From Chytriomyces cf. hyalinus JEL632 (lineage: Eukaryota > Chytridiomycota > Chytridiomycetes > Chytridiales > Chytriomycetaceae), in the NCBI GenBank assembly GCA_025435555.1, contig JAIWWG010000094.1, positions 47,361-111,360 of the forward strand: a stretch of DNA of 64,000 nt, given 5' to 3'. Below are positions 11,102 through 22,245 of this stretch, piece by piece. The notes under the pieces were generated by a model. That model made no database searches and was not told the origin of the DNA. It saw only the letters and a program-made list of their open reading frames with translations. Position numbers and translations under genes: made by a program. How positions within the stretch are numbered: position 1 is the stretch's first letter; every line of letters begins with the position of its first letter.

Positions 11102-11843
11102 CTAAGAAGCCGGGGCGGAAGACGGCGTGGGATTCCCGGCCCCACTCTTGCTTGTCTTTCCGACCCCAGTTCCCCACACACTCAGCCCAACAATCAGTCC
11201 CACAACAACAAGCGCGATTCCACCGAGAATCAGTTTGGTCTTGGAGTCTTGCCAAAACATCTTCATGCGCACTTCTTTGGACCGGTTCTTGAATGCTTCC
11301 GAGCTCTGTGCGAGGTGTTCTGTGAAAGAAAAGGGTGAAAGGAAAAACGAATTTAGGGGTTAGGTGGTTGATGTGTTTTGTTTGAGGGGGGAAATGATTG
11401 TTGCGGAGTGATTGGTCATTTGCTGATCGACTTGTCCACACACACCCCAACATGCGCGCTGCAACAGACGAGCTCCGCACATTCACACCGATCAATGCCA
11501 AGCGGCTTCAGGATACGACCATGAGTCATATCGTGACACTGTTATGAAACGTCTCCCACCCCTTAACAAACGCCCCCCGCTTCGACCAACGCCGCCGAAA
11601 TCGTAAAGGGAAAGAAGCAGCAGGAACACATACCGGAACGTTCATTCAAGTCCTCAAGACGCTCTCCGCGCTCGACCACCTTGTGAATGTTGTCTGAAAC
11701 AAGGGGGGGTTAGAAAAGCAAGGGGACTGAGAGGTCCAATATAGCGGTCGCTTCGCTTGCGCTCATCATTGCAAAATACCTTGCATCACGTTGATGGTCT
11801 CGTTGACCTCCCGCTGGATCTGTTGTGTCTTTGAGGATGCCAT
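11102..11843 (-). CDS. R-SNARE, synaptobrevin/VAMP family
   Basis: Vesicle SNARE for membrane fusion. Three exons: MASSKTQQIQREVNETINVMQ (11843 downward), then DNIHKVVERGERLEDLNER (about 11694-11635), then EHLAQSSEAFKNRSKEVRMK onward (about 11320 to 11102). The zero-layer arginine sits in the VVERGERL segment, as expected for an R-SNARE. The coiled-coil is followed by a hydrophobic tail anchor (LILGGIALVVVGLIVGLSVW) and a short Gly/Ser/Pro lumenal tail. The N-terminus is short and has no longin domain, so this is a brevin of the Snc1/VAMP2 type, expected on secretory or endocytic vesicles. It may serve polarised secretion of wall enzymes, which is inference. Confidence 0.9.
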
Positions 11844-12140
11844 ATTGACCGCTTTCTTGTGTTTTTGTGTGTGAGAAAAAGATGGCGTCCCCAAATTGGA
11901 TTTTTTCTCAAAAACACCAGAATCCGAATTGCGAGGGAAACCCGCGTGAGCAGTGTGTGTGGGTTTTGTGCATTTTGTGTTTCCAAGATATATTGCTGCA
12001 CGCAATCACTGAGCTTTAAGAAGGGCACGATTGTTGTTGCGCACAAGTTGTTTTGACAAATGCTGGAGGAAAAGAGGGTCCCGATTGTAGGTTTGGAACA
12101 ATCTTTATGTGCGAAAGATGACGACCAAAAAGAGTCAAAT

Positions 12141-12222
12141 CGACAACGGCAGGACTTGAACCTGCGCATCCAGAGGATAACAGATTTCTAGTCTGTCGCC
12201 TTAACCACTCGGCCACGTTGTC
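12141..12222 (-). tRNA. tRNA-Ser(AGA)
   Basis: 82-nt class II tRNA, nearly identical to the copy at 3152. The anticodon stem reads ACAGA/TCTGT instead of ATAGA/TCTAT, a compensated U-A to C-G change, which shows that the stem is under selection. Anticodon AGA. Confidence 0.95.
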
Positions 12223-12538
12223 TTGTAAAACCGTGAAAAGGTAAACAATACAATTTAAGTTGTATACGTCCAACAGCACAAATGCTTCACAACACAATTG
12301 TGTTGCGAACGGCAAGAAGTTTGGGTTCATCAATCCACGCACATTGGAAACACGACACCGTACTTTCTTTGCAAAAAGACACAGTGTCGCAGCACGCAGT
12401 TCGGAAGACGAAGAAGCACTGGAGTGAAATAAGATGGAAATAATGTTCAAGATTAAAAAGCAAAAGCGGCACAATTTACGTACAAGACCACGTAAGGAAA
12501 ATTCCATCCCACAAACACCTGTCAACATCCCCCGATCA
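12223..12538. other. Region upstream of CDA3
   Basis: No separate gene seen. A frame from an ATG at 12433 stays open up to the CDA3 first exon but encodes a Lys/Arg-rich stretch, not a signal peptide. Confidence 0.4.
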
Positions 12539-14311
12539 ATGAGGTATGTGTGTGTGTATGTGTGTGTGTGTTGATTGGGTGGGACCCCCCCGTGTGTGGA
12601 AACCTGTAAGCTGACGCTAATGCACCCAGCTTCCGTCTGTCCTGGGCCCCTCTTGACGGCTTCGCACCAGCTTCTCTATCCTGGCTCGAGTACTTTCAGA
12701 CTGCCGCCGGAGAATCCTGGCCAGATTTCTCGGACGACATTCAGTCTTGTACCGGAAATGCAACCAATGTGTGGGGTGCTTCGTTTGATGACGGTGAGAT
12801 TGTGGTGGTTCAAGCTTACAATTTGGTGACTCAACAGCTGTATCAAAACTCTCTCTCGCTTCATTCACACCCCCAGGCCCTTCCGAAAACACACCGATTG
12901 TGCTTGATTGTGAGTAGAAATCTTGCTGCAATGCCGTTACCAGGTTTCTCATGTGTGTTTGTCAGACTTTCGAAACATTGGCATGAAGGCAACTTTCTGG
13001 GTCGTTGGAAGCCAAGTGGCAAAGTACCCCGAAACTCTGCTGGCAGCATTCAATGCCGGCCATGAGATTGGGTTGGTAGCAAAGTCTTGTTGTCAAACAC
13101 CTGAAACCTTGATTGATGAATTTTTTCTTCGTTGTCCCGAAAGATGTCATACTTGGAGTCACCCGGACTTGGTCACGCTGTCTGACGAAGAAGTCGTCGC
13201 TGAACTTGTGTATGGAGCGAAAGCCATTTACGAAGTCACTGGAAGAGTTCCCCGATACTTTCGGCCACCATGTTTGTCACACCCTCCCCGTCCGGAGTTT
13301 CCTTTTTTTTTTTTTCCGATGTCGTCGATAGTTTTTTTAACATGCGCATTTTTTTGCAGTCGGTAGCATTAATGATGACGTTCGGCAAGTTGCGGCACTG
13401 ATGGGATTACAAGCCGTTACCTGGAGTCAAGGTATGTTTGCTATTTTGTGATGCCGACCCCAAAACTGTGCGGCACTTACATGCGTTCTTCAGACTCGGA
13501 AGACTGGTCGTACGTTGGAACTTCAGAAATGTACCAAGTCCCACGGACTTTTGAAAACTGGATTGACGACGGCGTCGAGCAAGCCATCAGTCTGCAGCAC
13601 GACTTGAACGAGTTGAGTATAACGAAGAAAAAGCACCACATCAAAAACAATTATTCAAAACGAAACCGCCCGTCTTTTTGCAGAGAAACAGTGTCAGTTG
13701 TGAAGGAAAGCATGGACGTGTTAATCAACGCGGGTCGCATCATTAAACCGCTGACACAGTGTATCGGTGCACCACCTGGAAGCGCGTACCAGAACCCCGT
13801 GCTGCAAGCATTTTTCCAGTCAGGCCAGTTTGAAAAGGGTCTCATCTCTGATGTCGAGCAAACGGACGATCCCGAACAAACAGAAACTCTGGACGACACA
13901 ACCGAAGAAACTGACACTGAAACGACGACCGATACTGACGAGACGGATGAACAAGAGACGGATACAGAAGAAGAAACTGATACTACTACTGAAGAGATTG
14001 AAACCGATAGCGAAGCTACAACGACCGAAGATGGCTCTGAAAATGAAGAGCAAGTGTTTGAAGCGGGTGAAGCGAAAGCAAACGGTACTGCAAATGCTGC
14101 GGAACCTCAGCAGTCACTGGCGGGAACCATCTTCGGCGTGGCCGTGTTTACTGTTGGCACAGTGCTTCTCGGTGCAGTGTTTGCGCTGGCGTATTGGATG
14201 CAAAGAAAGAAACGCGTTGCCGATTCGTTCAAGGATTACGAACAACTCAGCACGGGCGATGAGAGATCCGACTTTCGGCGCAAACTGTTGAAACTGACGG
14301 ACGATGCGTAG
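12539..14311 (+). CDS. Chitin deacetylase-like CE4 enzyme (CDA3), membrane anchored
   Basis: CE4 polysaccharide deacetylase with all motifs: SFDDG near 12785 (intron follows), HTWSH near 13150, RPPFG split by an intron near 13270/13360, DSEDW near 13495, LQHD near 13595. After the catalytic domain comes a long Asp/Glu/Thr stalk (about 13850-14060), a transmembrane helix (GTIFGVAVFTVGTVLLGAVF, near 14125) and a basic cytoplasmic tail (MQRKKR). It should therefore sit in the plasma membrane facing the wall. The 5' end is odd: the catalytic frame begins at an acceptor near 12630, and the best donor (GTATGT) leaves only ATGAG at 12539 as first exon. The frame also stays open upstream to 12433. 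Neither choice gives a signal peptide. Confidence 0.85.
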
Positions 14312-15430
14312 ACAACTGCCATCAGCAACAAACATATAATAATGATGCTTCAGCGGCCCTCTTGCGCGGCCAATGAATTGAAGAAATGAGGAATCCACTA
14401 TTTTTATTCACAAGACCAACAAATAATAAAGAGAACGACATTGCGCAGAGAACGAAGAAAGGACAACGGCAAGATGTGACAGTAAGAGCGTTGCTTTCGG
14501 ATTGGCAAGACTCGTTTACTGCATCAAAATGCCTGTGACCCGCGTTCGAAAAAGCCACCGGACGCGCCAACAACAGAGATATCCCCGCTCCACACAACGG
14601 CAAATTATGACAGTAAGAGCGTGGCAGCCAGCCTAGACAGACAGACTCGTTTACTGCATAAAAATGCCTGTGAATGGAGCGGGTAGAGAGAGAGAGAGGG
14701 AGAGAGAGAGAGGGGAGGGACAACGGCATATGATAACAGTAAGAGCGTGGAAGGATCCCCCCCGGCAATCCCAATCCAGACTCGTTTACTGCATACAAGT
14801 GCCTGTGACCCGCGTTTCCCGAGAAAAAGGAAAGCAAAACAAGGCATCCGGAGGGAGGAGGAAGGAAGGGGGCAGTATTTTCCAAATCCAAGTTATCAGC
14901 CAGTGCCGCAGCTTGGGCACACTGGGTGAGTACTTGGGAGTGGAGGATACTGTCCGCGGGGGGGCGCGGCTGAGCGATTGAGACGACAAGCTTTTGATGC
15001 AAGTGGTATGTGTTGTAGTAAGGACGAGGCATGTTGAGGAGTTGAGGCGAGATGTTTGCTGGTTGTTGGTGGCTCGGGTGTCGCCCTTTTTGTACTGTTT
15101 TTGGTGCTGGATGCTTGGCTCAACAACTGTCAGCAAAGCGTCAAAAAACAATGCAAAAAATTTCCGTCGCCCAAGCAAACCCGCTTGACAACCAACGGAC
15201 AAGGGGCTCTCTCGCAGCGACAAGGGTGCCCATACCATCCCATCCAGCGCACCACCCAGCATTCACCAACGCATTACAGGCAACAGCTCGCGTCAGACCA
15301 TCATTTTAATAACTCTCAAATGATCGCATCCCAACACGAAAAAGAAAAAACCAACATGGCACAAGAAACGCAACAGTGAAAAGAAAAAAAAGACAAAAAC
15401 ATTGTCATTCACATGAAATGGGGGTTTTTT
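14312..15430. other. Convergent intergenic region with a threefold repeat
   Basis: Between the 3' ends of CDA3 and GND1. It holds the three-copy repeat at 14463-14808, an AG-rich microsatellite near 14685-14715 and otherwise no supported gene. A 236-codon minus-strand frame (14322-15032) crosses the repeat and is discussed as a finding. Confidence 0.55.
14463..14808. repeat. Three ~80-nt units at ~130-bp spacing, with conserved stem
   Basis: Units at about 14463-14538, 14594-14673 and 14720-14808. Each has a left block (ACAACGGCA.. ACAGTAAGAGCGT) and a right block (GACTCGTTTACTGCAT.. TGCCTGTGA). The right blocks start exactly 135 bp apart; the left blocks are 131 and 126 bp apart. Within a unit CAGTAA plus GAG can pair with CTC plus TTACTG, and the interior between them differs in sequence and length (41, 45, 54 nt between block starts). 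Confidence 0.75.
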
Positions 15431-17556
15431 TTAGACTTGGTAAGTCGATGACGCAACACGTCCACCACGACCGGTCCAGTTGGTGTGGACCCACTCGCCC
15501 TTCTCACCATCAGCTTCGAGCTGGTAGGTGTGGGCACCAAAGTAGTCACGCTGGGCTTGGAGCAGGTTGGCTGGGACTCTGGCACTGCGGTAACCGTCGT
15601 AGAAGCTCAAGGCGGTAGAGAAGGCTGGGACGGGGACTCCCAAGAGCACAGAGTGGGACACAACGCGGCGGAAAGATGGCACGCATCGGTGGATGACTTG
15701 AGTGAAGAAGGGGTCGAGCAGCAAGTTTTGGAGCTCTGGGTTCGTGCGGAAAGCGTTGGTGATGTCTCCGAGGAATCGACTGTTAATTAAAAAAAAAAAA
15801 TGAGTTCATTGCATCAACATCAACAAATTAATATGTTTACAAACCTGCGGATAATGCATCCACCTCTCCACATGAGGGCAATGCCTCCGTAGTTGAGGTT
15901 CCATCCCTCAGCCTTGGCAGCCTCTCTCAGCTCCATGAAACCTTGGGCGTAGGAAATGACCTTGGCGGCGTACATTGCTTGACGGACATCTTCAATGAAT
16001 GCTTCCTTGTCACCCACAAACTTTTCTGAAGGTCCCTGCAGGATCTTGCTGGCAGCGACACGCTCGTCCTTCAAGGCAGACAGGCAACGGGCAAACACGG
16101 CCTCACCAATCAAGGTGACTGGGATTCCCAAGTCCAAAGCTGAAATAGCAGTCCTGATTTGTTCAAGTAAAAAACCAACAAAATCAGAATTTTGCCAACG
16201 CAAATCTCAAAATTTGAATCATCGTACCATTTTCCAGTTCCCTTCTGACCAGCAGTGTCACGAATCTTTTCAACAAGTGGGGAACCATCCTCATCCTTAA
16301 ACTTGAGAATGTCGCGGGTGATTTCAATCAAGAAAGAGTCGAGCTCTCCTTGGTTCCACTTCTCAAAGACGGCGCTCATTTCATCGTGGCTGAGTCCAAC
16401 AACATCCTTCAAGAGCTGGTACGCTTCACAGATGATCTGCATGTCACCGTATTCGATTCCGTTGTGGACCATCTTGACGTAGTGTCCAGAACCGCCTTCA
16501 CCCTGTTGAGATTTGGAAAGGAAGAGAGGTGATCAGGCGACCATAAACAAAACACAGTGGATAAAAAAAAAATGCAACGTACGACCCAGTCGCAGCAAGC
16601 TTCGCCGCTGGAAGTCTTTGCGGCAATGGCTTGGAAGATGGGCTTAATGTGGGGCCTTCGGTACCATGGAAAAGGAAATGATGAGTCTTTGCGAAAACCA
16701 AGAATAATCACGCGCACCCCCCAAACAGAACCAAAAAAAGGAACCAAAAAAATTGATGGAAACTTTCATACCATGCAGCTGGGGAACCTCCTGGCATCAA
16801 ACTGGGTCCATAACGGGCACCCTCCTCACCACCAGAAACACCGGCACCAACAAACAAGAACCCTTTGGCCTCAAGTTCCTTGACTCTGCGAATCGAGTCT
16901 GGGAAGTGCGAGTTTCCACCATCAATGATGATATCTCCGGCTGACAGGAACGGCAAGATTTGCGCGATAAAGTCGTCAACGGCGCTTCCGGCCTTGACGA
17001 GGAGCATAATCTTTCTTGGCGTCTTGAGCTTGGAGCACAGGTCCTGGATGGATCTGGCGCCAATGATTTGAGTGCCTGTTTGGGTTTGAGGAAGCGTTAA
17101 ACAAAAAGAGGGAATTACAAATGCAACCTTCAGATAACGAGGGGGGCAATGAAAATAAAAAAAAGGGAAGATGGGTCTTACCCTTGGCTTCGTGGGCAAG
17201 GAACTGGTCGACCTTCTCGACAGTTCTGTTGTAGGCACAGACCTATTCGCGATCGATGAGCACGCGCGAGGGTGTGTTGGGTCGCCCCATTGTTGCGTGA
17301 AATATTCTAACTAACCTTGAAGCCGTGATCGTTCATGTTGAGGATCAAGTTTTGGCCCTGTCACACGTTATGATTGTTAATAAGGCGTGATCTGGGGATA
17401 ACAGACGGGGATGAGAGCTCACCATGACGGCCAATCCGATAAGACCGATGTCAGCGCTGGGAGAGGAAACCAAAACACGCACGAGAGTCAGCATGAAACA
17501 GAGGAGCGGAGCACACGAGGGGAGGACATGAGGCGCCCAACTCACAGTTCAGACAT
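15431..17556 (-). CDS. GND1: 6-phosphogluconate dehydrogenase, decarboxylating
   Basis: Cytosolic pentose-phosphate enzyme: 6-phosphogluconate + NADP+ to ribulose-5-phosphate + CO2 + NADPH. The N-terminus [15 protein letters not shown] joins [15 protein letters not shown] across an intron, giving the NADP-binding G-x-x-x-M-G-x-N-L motif. Later blocks include [10 protein letters not shown] (near 16920), [14 protein letters not shown] (near 16835), [10 protein letters not shown] (near 16465), [16 protein letters not shown] (near 16130), WRGGCIIR (near 15860) and the C-terminal FGAHTYQ and HTNWTGRGG. The start has a very short first exon (ATG TCT GAA CT). At least seven introns split the gene. 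All active-site blocks are present and no defect is seen. Confidence 0.96.
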
Positions 17557-17732
17557 TGCAATGGAGAGGGATGCTTTAATTTTGGCGGTGTTTTTATTAT
17601 GTGGGTTTTTTTGCGATAACGGAACAAGGAAAAAAGAAGCGGCAAATATCATTTCGCATTCTTCATTCGAAATATCAGCTGCTCAATTGCAAAAAACCAA
17701 AACGCGTCTCGTTATTTACGAGCAATGTTTGT

Positions 17733-18875
17733 TTATACGGGTTGAATACGCGGCAGCCACATTTCATAAACCAAGACCCATTTCTTGCGCTCAGTCGGAT
17801 CCCGCCTCTCCAGCTCCCGTCTCTCCTCAGACACATCTTCCTCCGCGTGGTACATTCCCTCCTCAATCCCCATCCCCGACACTTTCACTTCCCCCACTTT
17901 TGCAACAGTGAATCCAAAATCGGACCGCGCTTTACGAAAAAAGGCATCAATAGTTTCCCGAGATGTGTGTAGTCCCGCTGCAATGTATGCTTTCGATTTG
18001 TATGCCACGGTTGGGTTGGCTTTGGACAATAGAGCGTGTATATCTGAAAGCAGGGCGACATGCGCCGTAGGGATCCATAAAAGATCGGCCATCAGGATTA
18101 TGATTGGGGATTCCAGTGGTGACGGAAACCGTCTGTTCGTTGATTGGCCAAAAGAATCAGAAACACAAGTTTGAATAAAATGAGAGTTACGCGCACAAAC
18201 CGCATCAGATCTTGGAGCGACGCCTGATTTCCCCATTCATGCCCCAAAACATCCCACCAGCAGTCAGAAACCACATCGCGTTTAAATCGATGATCCATTC
18301 CAACAATCTTGCCAAAATTCTCCTCCAACTCCGACACAATGCCCGCGTCCGGGTAATCCGTCGAAGCCACAAACCGTGCTCCACAATGCGCACTGACAAG
18401 TCCACAAAGCCCTGCCCCAGCTCCCATCTCAATCACAAGCGAGTCCGTAACGTCCATGCTCCCGTTTGCAATCTCGCGGCAAATCAAAAGTGCAGATTGC
18501 CAAATGTGGTGTGCCATTAAGGGTGTGGATGAGTCTTGCTGAGGGGTTGGCAGCTTGACGGTGATGGAATGGGAGTTTGCTTGATTCGGTGCATTCGCTG
18601 GCTTGAATCGATTGTTTGCCCTTGTTTCGAAGGAATATGTGAAGGAGGCGCCTGGATTTCCCACGGCTGTTGTTGTTGTGGCAGGCAGTTTAAGAAGTGA
18701 CGACTGTTGTTGTTGGACTGGGCTTCTTTACCAAACTGCGGCTCGTCAAACACAACACCGAGACCCTTCGAGAGCATAAAAGCGGGTCAGAGTTGATGTT
18801 TGGAAGCGAGGGGGCATTGTGCGATTGCTGGATCCAAACCGATTCAAACACGTCCAAAACGTCCTCCTCCGCCAT
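17733..18875 (-). CDS. EFM7: EFM7/NNT1-like protein methyltransferase
   Basis: Seven-beta-strand SAM-dependent methyltransferase of the family 16 group. Splicing gives MAEEDVLDVFES / GLGVVFDEPQF / AVGNPGASFTYSFETR.., where FDEPQF matches the short acidic-Pro motif at the N-terminus of EFM7/NNT1 proteins. Downstream are LMAHHIWQSALLI, the SAM-binding VIEMGAGAGLCGLVSAHCGA, and ASTDYPD, the family's TDYPD motif. A later exon, joined through a GTTTGT donor, carries ILMADLLWIP and ends MWLPRIQPV. In yeast Efm7 methylates the N-terminal Gly and Lys of elongation factor 1A; nicotinamide methylation was an older proposal. Assignment rests on these motifs. The two small 5' introns (about 65 nt each) are my reconstruction. 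Confidence 0.75.
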
Positions 18876-19010
18876 TTTTATGCTTCTTTTTTTTTTTTTT
18901 TACTGTCTGCTGTTGACACTGACGCAAGGCAAGGGAATACTCTCGATTACTGTACTGCCCCATTTATTTGGGGTTATATCATAGAAAAAAGAACCACCTC
19001 ATTAATAATA

Positions 19011-20335
19011 TTATCGCGCTCCATTACTCCTCTTGCCGTTGAAATGAGGCCTGTCAAACTTTGTTGACCCATCCACACGCACCGCTTTCACAGTCTTTTT
19101 CCCCTTCACAAACCCAACTGCATAACCCCCCACATCATGTTTCGGTGGTGGCGGCACCGGTGGTGGTGAACCACGAAACGGATTCTCAAACAACCCGCTT
19201 TCAAAAAACGCCTCCAACGTTGGATTCCCATACACACTCGGGATATCCAAACATTTCGACAACGGAACAATCATTCGACCCGCATCAATCAATAAATCCA
19301 TACTTTTAGGCACGGCAGCAACCGTTTCCTCAAAAATGTCATGTTCGAGGGTGATTGCGCGTGTGACGCCGTCTTGAAGCCATTCGCGGAATGCGTCAGG
19401 GACTTGCTGTTCGGTGCTTTCGCTGGCGACGTAGGACCAGTCGAGGGTGTCGTGTGACCAGGTTACGGCTTCGAGACCCAGAGAGGATGCGATTCGGCGT
19501 ACTCGGCGGTCGATTTCTCCATCTGTTTTTTGTTTTTTGAAGGGAGAGTATAAGAAGTCAAAGCAAAGAAAGAGACTTTTCGTTCACATTACATGGCGGC
19601 CGGAAGAATTTAGGCATCATCCCAGTAACTTCATAGATTGCACGGGCGCCGTAGACCAGCTCCGAAACAACATCATCATCGGAGAGGTCCGTCAGCTGCG
19701 GATGTGTCCATGTATGAATCCCAATATCGTGACCAGCGTTGAACGTGTCCAACAAGACTTGCGGAAACGCTGGCACATTGGACCCAATGACCCAGAACGT
19801 GGCCTTCATGTTCTTGCGTGCAAAGTCTGTTGCAATGCAGGCGTCATTATGAGTGATTATGAGCGTCATTAATCACTTCAAAGAATTGAACCCTTACAGT
19901 CCGTAACGACATGCGTGTTTTCTGAGGGCCCGTCGTCAAAGGAAGCACCCCACACATTGACATTGGTGCTGTCTGCGCAGCGCGTGAGGACGGGTAGGTC
20001 GGCGTATGTCTGCTGCTGCTGCTGCTGCTGCTGGAAGTATGAGGTCCATGATGCATAGGATGGGGGTGAGCCAGTGGGTGCCCAGTCAAAGTTGACTGAT
20101 GCGAGAGTGCGGTTTTCAACTGGCAGCAGCGATGGTGTTGGAGAGTTTGGATCCAGGTGGGAGCGGTACAGGTCCATTGCCTCGCCCACGATGTTGTTCC
20201 TTTGGAGAATGCGTGAGTCTCTTGGGATGATCACGCATCACGGATCATGGATCACACTCACAAGTCGTTTGGCTGGACAGAGTCGGCGGTAGCAACGCAC
20301 CATAGCAAGGACACTGCGAATAGACTCAGCAGCAT
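19011..20335 (-). CDS. Chitin deacetylase-like CE4 enzyme (CDA4), secreted
   Basis: CE4 enzyme with signal peptide MLLSLFAVSLLWCVATA in its own first exon (20335 down to about 20264). A linker with eight Gln from a (CTG)8 tract at 20010-20033 lies in the catalytic N-terminal part. Motifs: SFDDGPSENT near 19935 with no intron at FDDG, HTWTH near 19710, RPPYG split by an intron near 19595, a tryptophan motif LDWSYV near 19440 and LEHD near 19350. The C-terminus has a polyproline patch (PPPVPPPP) and ends basic (FNGKRSNGAR) with no membrane segment. It is the downstream member of a head-to-tail run of three CE4 genes. Probably a soluble wall enzyme. Confidence 0.88.
20010..20033. repeat. (CTG)8 trinucleotide tract inside CDA4
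   Basis: Eight CTG units on the plus strand, read as eight CAG (Gln) codons in the CDA4 frame. Length polymorphism would stay in frame. Confidence 0.9.
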
Positions 20336-20453
20336 TCTATTCGTTGGATAAGAGGTCTTTTGTGCTTATTTTTGAACATGCAATCAATCCAATCCCTTGG
20401 CAGCATCCTGTCAAATTATTTAAATAAATATTCATGTGTATTTATATATTTGT

Positions 20454-21860
20454 TTAACCAACGATTCGCGCTACTTTGGCAATGCCACTACTGCTACTGC
20501 TACTGCTACCGCTACTACTGGCTCTATACCGTGCCACGCTCGGATGCAACATCCCACTCTTGCGACCACCACTTGCACCACCCTCAAACAACCCACTCTT
20601 GAAGAACGTTTCCAACGCGTCATTCCCATACACACTCCCTACATCCAGACACTGCGACAGCTTCACTGGACGCTTACCAGCCTTCAACAGCAAATCCATA
20701 CTCTGTGCAACCACAGCGACCGTTTCCGGGTACAAGTCATGCGCAAGCGTGATTGGGCGAGTCACGCCCTGCTTGATCCACGTTTCAAAGGCTTCTGGAA
20801 CATTTTGCATCGTGTTGGTTTCCACGTTGGCCCAATCTTGAGTGTCGAGGGCCCATTTTACAGCTTGGAGACCTAGTTGTGAGGCAACCCTGCGCACGCG
20901 GTCGTTGATTGCGCCGTCTGTTTGAAAACGAGTAAAAATCAGATATAGACTATAAAAACAAGCAAGACAAAGCTAATTTACATGGGGGTCGAAAGTATCT
21001 CGGCATGTTGCCAGTAACTTCAAACACAGCACGGGCTCCGTAGACAAGTTCCGCCACGATCTGATCCTCATTCAGCGTGGTCAGATCCTTGTGACTCCAA
21101 GTATGCGAACCAATGTCATGACCCGCCGCATAAGTGTCTCGCAGTGTTTGTGCCGCGTCTGGGACACTGGATCCAATGACCCAGAACGTTGTTGACAGCT
21201 TTTGTTTTGCGAAATCTGACAAATAATAAAAATGATGAATAATCACATCATCAAATAACAGCAACAATGACTCACAGTCCAACACGACATGCGTATTCTC
21301 TGTGGGTCCATCATCGAATGAAATGCCCCAGTAGTTTGCATCCACAGAGTCTGCGCACGATTCAATGTCCGGAGACACGACTGCGTACGGGAACTTTTGT
21401 TTGAAGTACGCCGTCCACTCTTCACGCACTGGTGCAAGACCTGCTGGTGGCGCCCAGCCAAAGTTCATGCCTCCTCCTCCGTGGGTATCTGGAACTGGTA
21501 CAGTGGTAGTAGCGGGTATTGAAGGCGCAGTTGTGGTGCCAGTGGTAGCGGTGGCAGTGGTAGTGCTTGAAACAGCCGCTGTGGTTGGAACTGTCTGGAC
21601 AGTTGGGTTCTGGGTTGCTGCAGTTTTCGGAGATGCATCGAGGTAGGAGTTTGCCGACAAGATTTGCAGCACAAACAGAATGACAGGTTCCCTATGGTAG
21701 TGGTAGCATGAAGTTGTCAGTTAGTTGGTGGTGGGTGTTGCAAGGGGGTCAAGTGGCGGGTGTTGAAGGGAAGGGGGGTGGCATACAAAGGAACAGGGTC
21801 AGCAGCTCGCACAACGGACGCGACAAGGGAGACAGTCAAGACGACAGACTGGAAACGCAT
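20454..21860 (-). CDS. Chitin deacetylase-like CE4 enzyme (CDA5), secreted
   Basis: CE4 enzyme beginning MRFQSVVLTVSLVASVVRAA, a signal peptide encoded in exon 1. Exon 2 adds a Thr/Ala/Val-rich low-complexity linker before the catalytic domain (MNFGWAPP). Motifs: SFDDGPTENT near 21310 without an intron at FDDG, HTWSH near 21100, RPPYG split by an intron near 20985, DTQDW near 20840 and LAHD near 20745. The C-terminus is a serine run (SSSGSSSSSSSG) and a short tail, with no obvious transmembrane helix. Intron pattern and motif spacing make CDA4 its closest relative in the window. Soluble or wall-bound deacetylase. Confidence 0.87.
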
Positions 21861-22245
21861 CGGGATATTTAAAATAAAAATTAAAGAATATTTTGAAGCA
21901 GGGAATCTGTGTTTAAATAAATAAAATAAATGCGGATTTGAACTTGGCCGCTCAAATAAAATTTGTTTCAATCAACCGCACACAAATTTTTATAATTATT
22001 TCGAACCTTGTTTTGAACGTGACAAGCGGTTGTGTCATACTGAGAATGCCGCTTTTTATAACATGTTTTAGTTGCTATTTATCTTCTCAAAATATTTTAT
22101 CATTAATACTTTTGATATTATTTACCCTCAAGTTCTTGTAGATAGACTGCATCCATCCCATCCATCCCATCCATCCAAAATAGACGACCTCCAAAAATAA
22201 TAAAATAAAATAAAAATAAAAAAGGGTTCAATAAAACCGTCCGTC
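21861..22245. other. AT-rich intergenic region
   Basis: Upstream of CDA5 and downstream of CDA6. It holds three copies of the 9-mer CATCCATCC at 22150-22176 and AT-rich sequence; no gene seen. Confidence 0.6.
22150..22176. repeat. CATCCATCC x3
   Basis: Three perfect tandem copies of a 9-bp unit in the intergenic region after CDA6. Confidence 0.85.

Noticed and set aside
14463-14808. CRISPR-like array
   Set aside because: Only three units, imperfect repeats of about 30 nt on each side, in a eukaryotic nuclear context with no cas genes.
14322-15032. 236-codon minus-strand frame across the threefold repeat
   Set aside because: Its composition is irregular and the repeated HRH.YAVNES segments follow from the DNA repeat. 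Not called as a gene, but a coding origin is noted as open.
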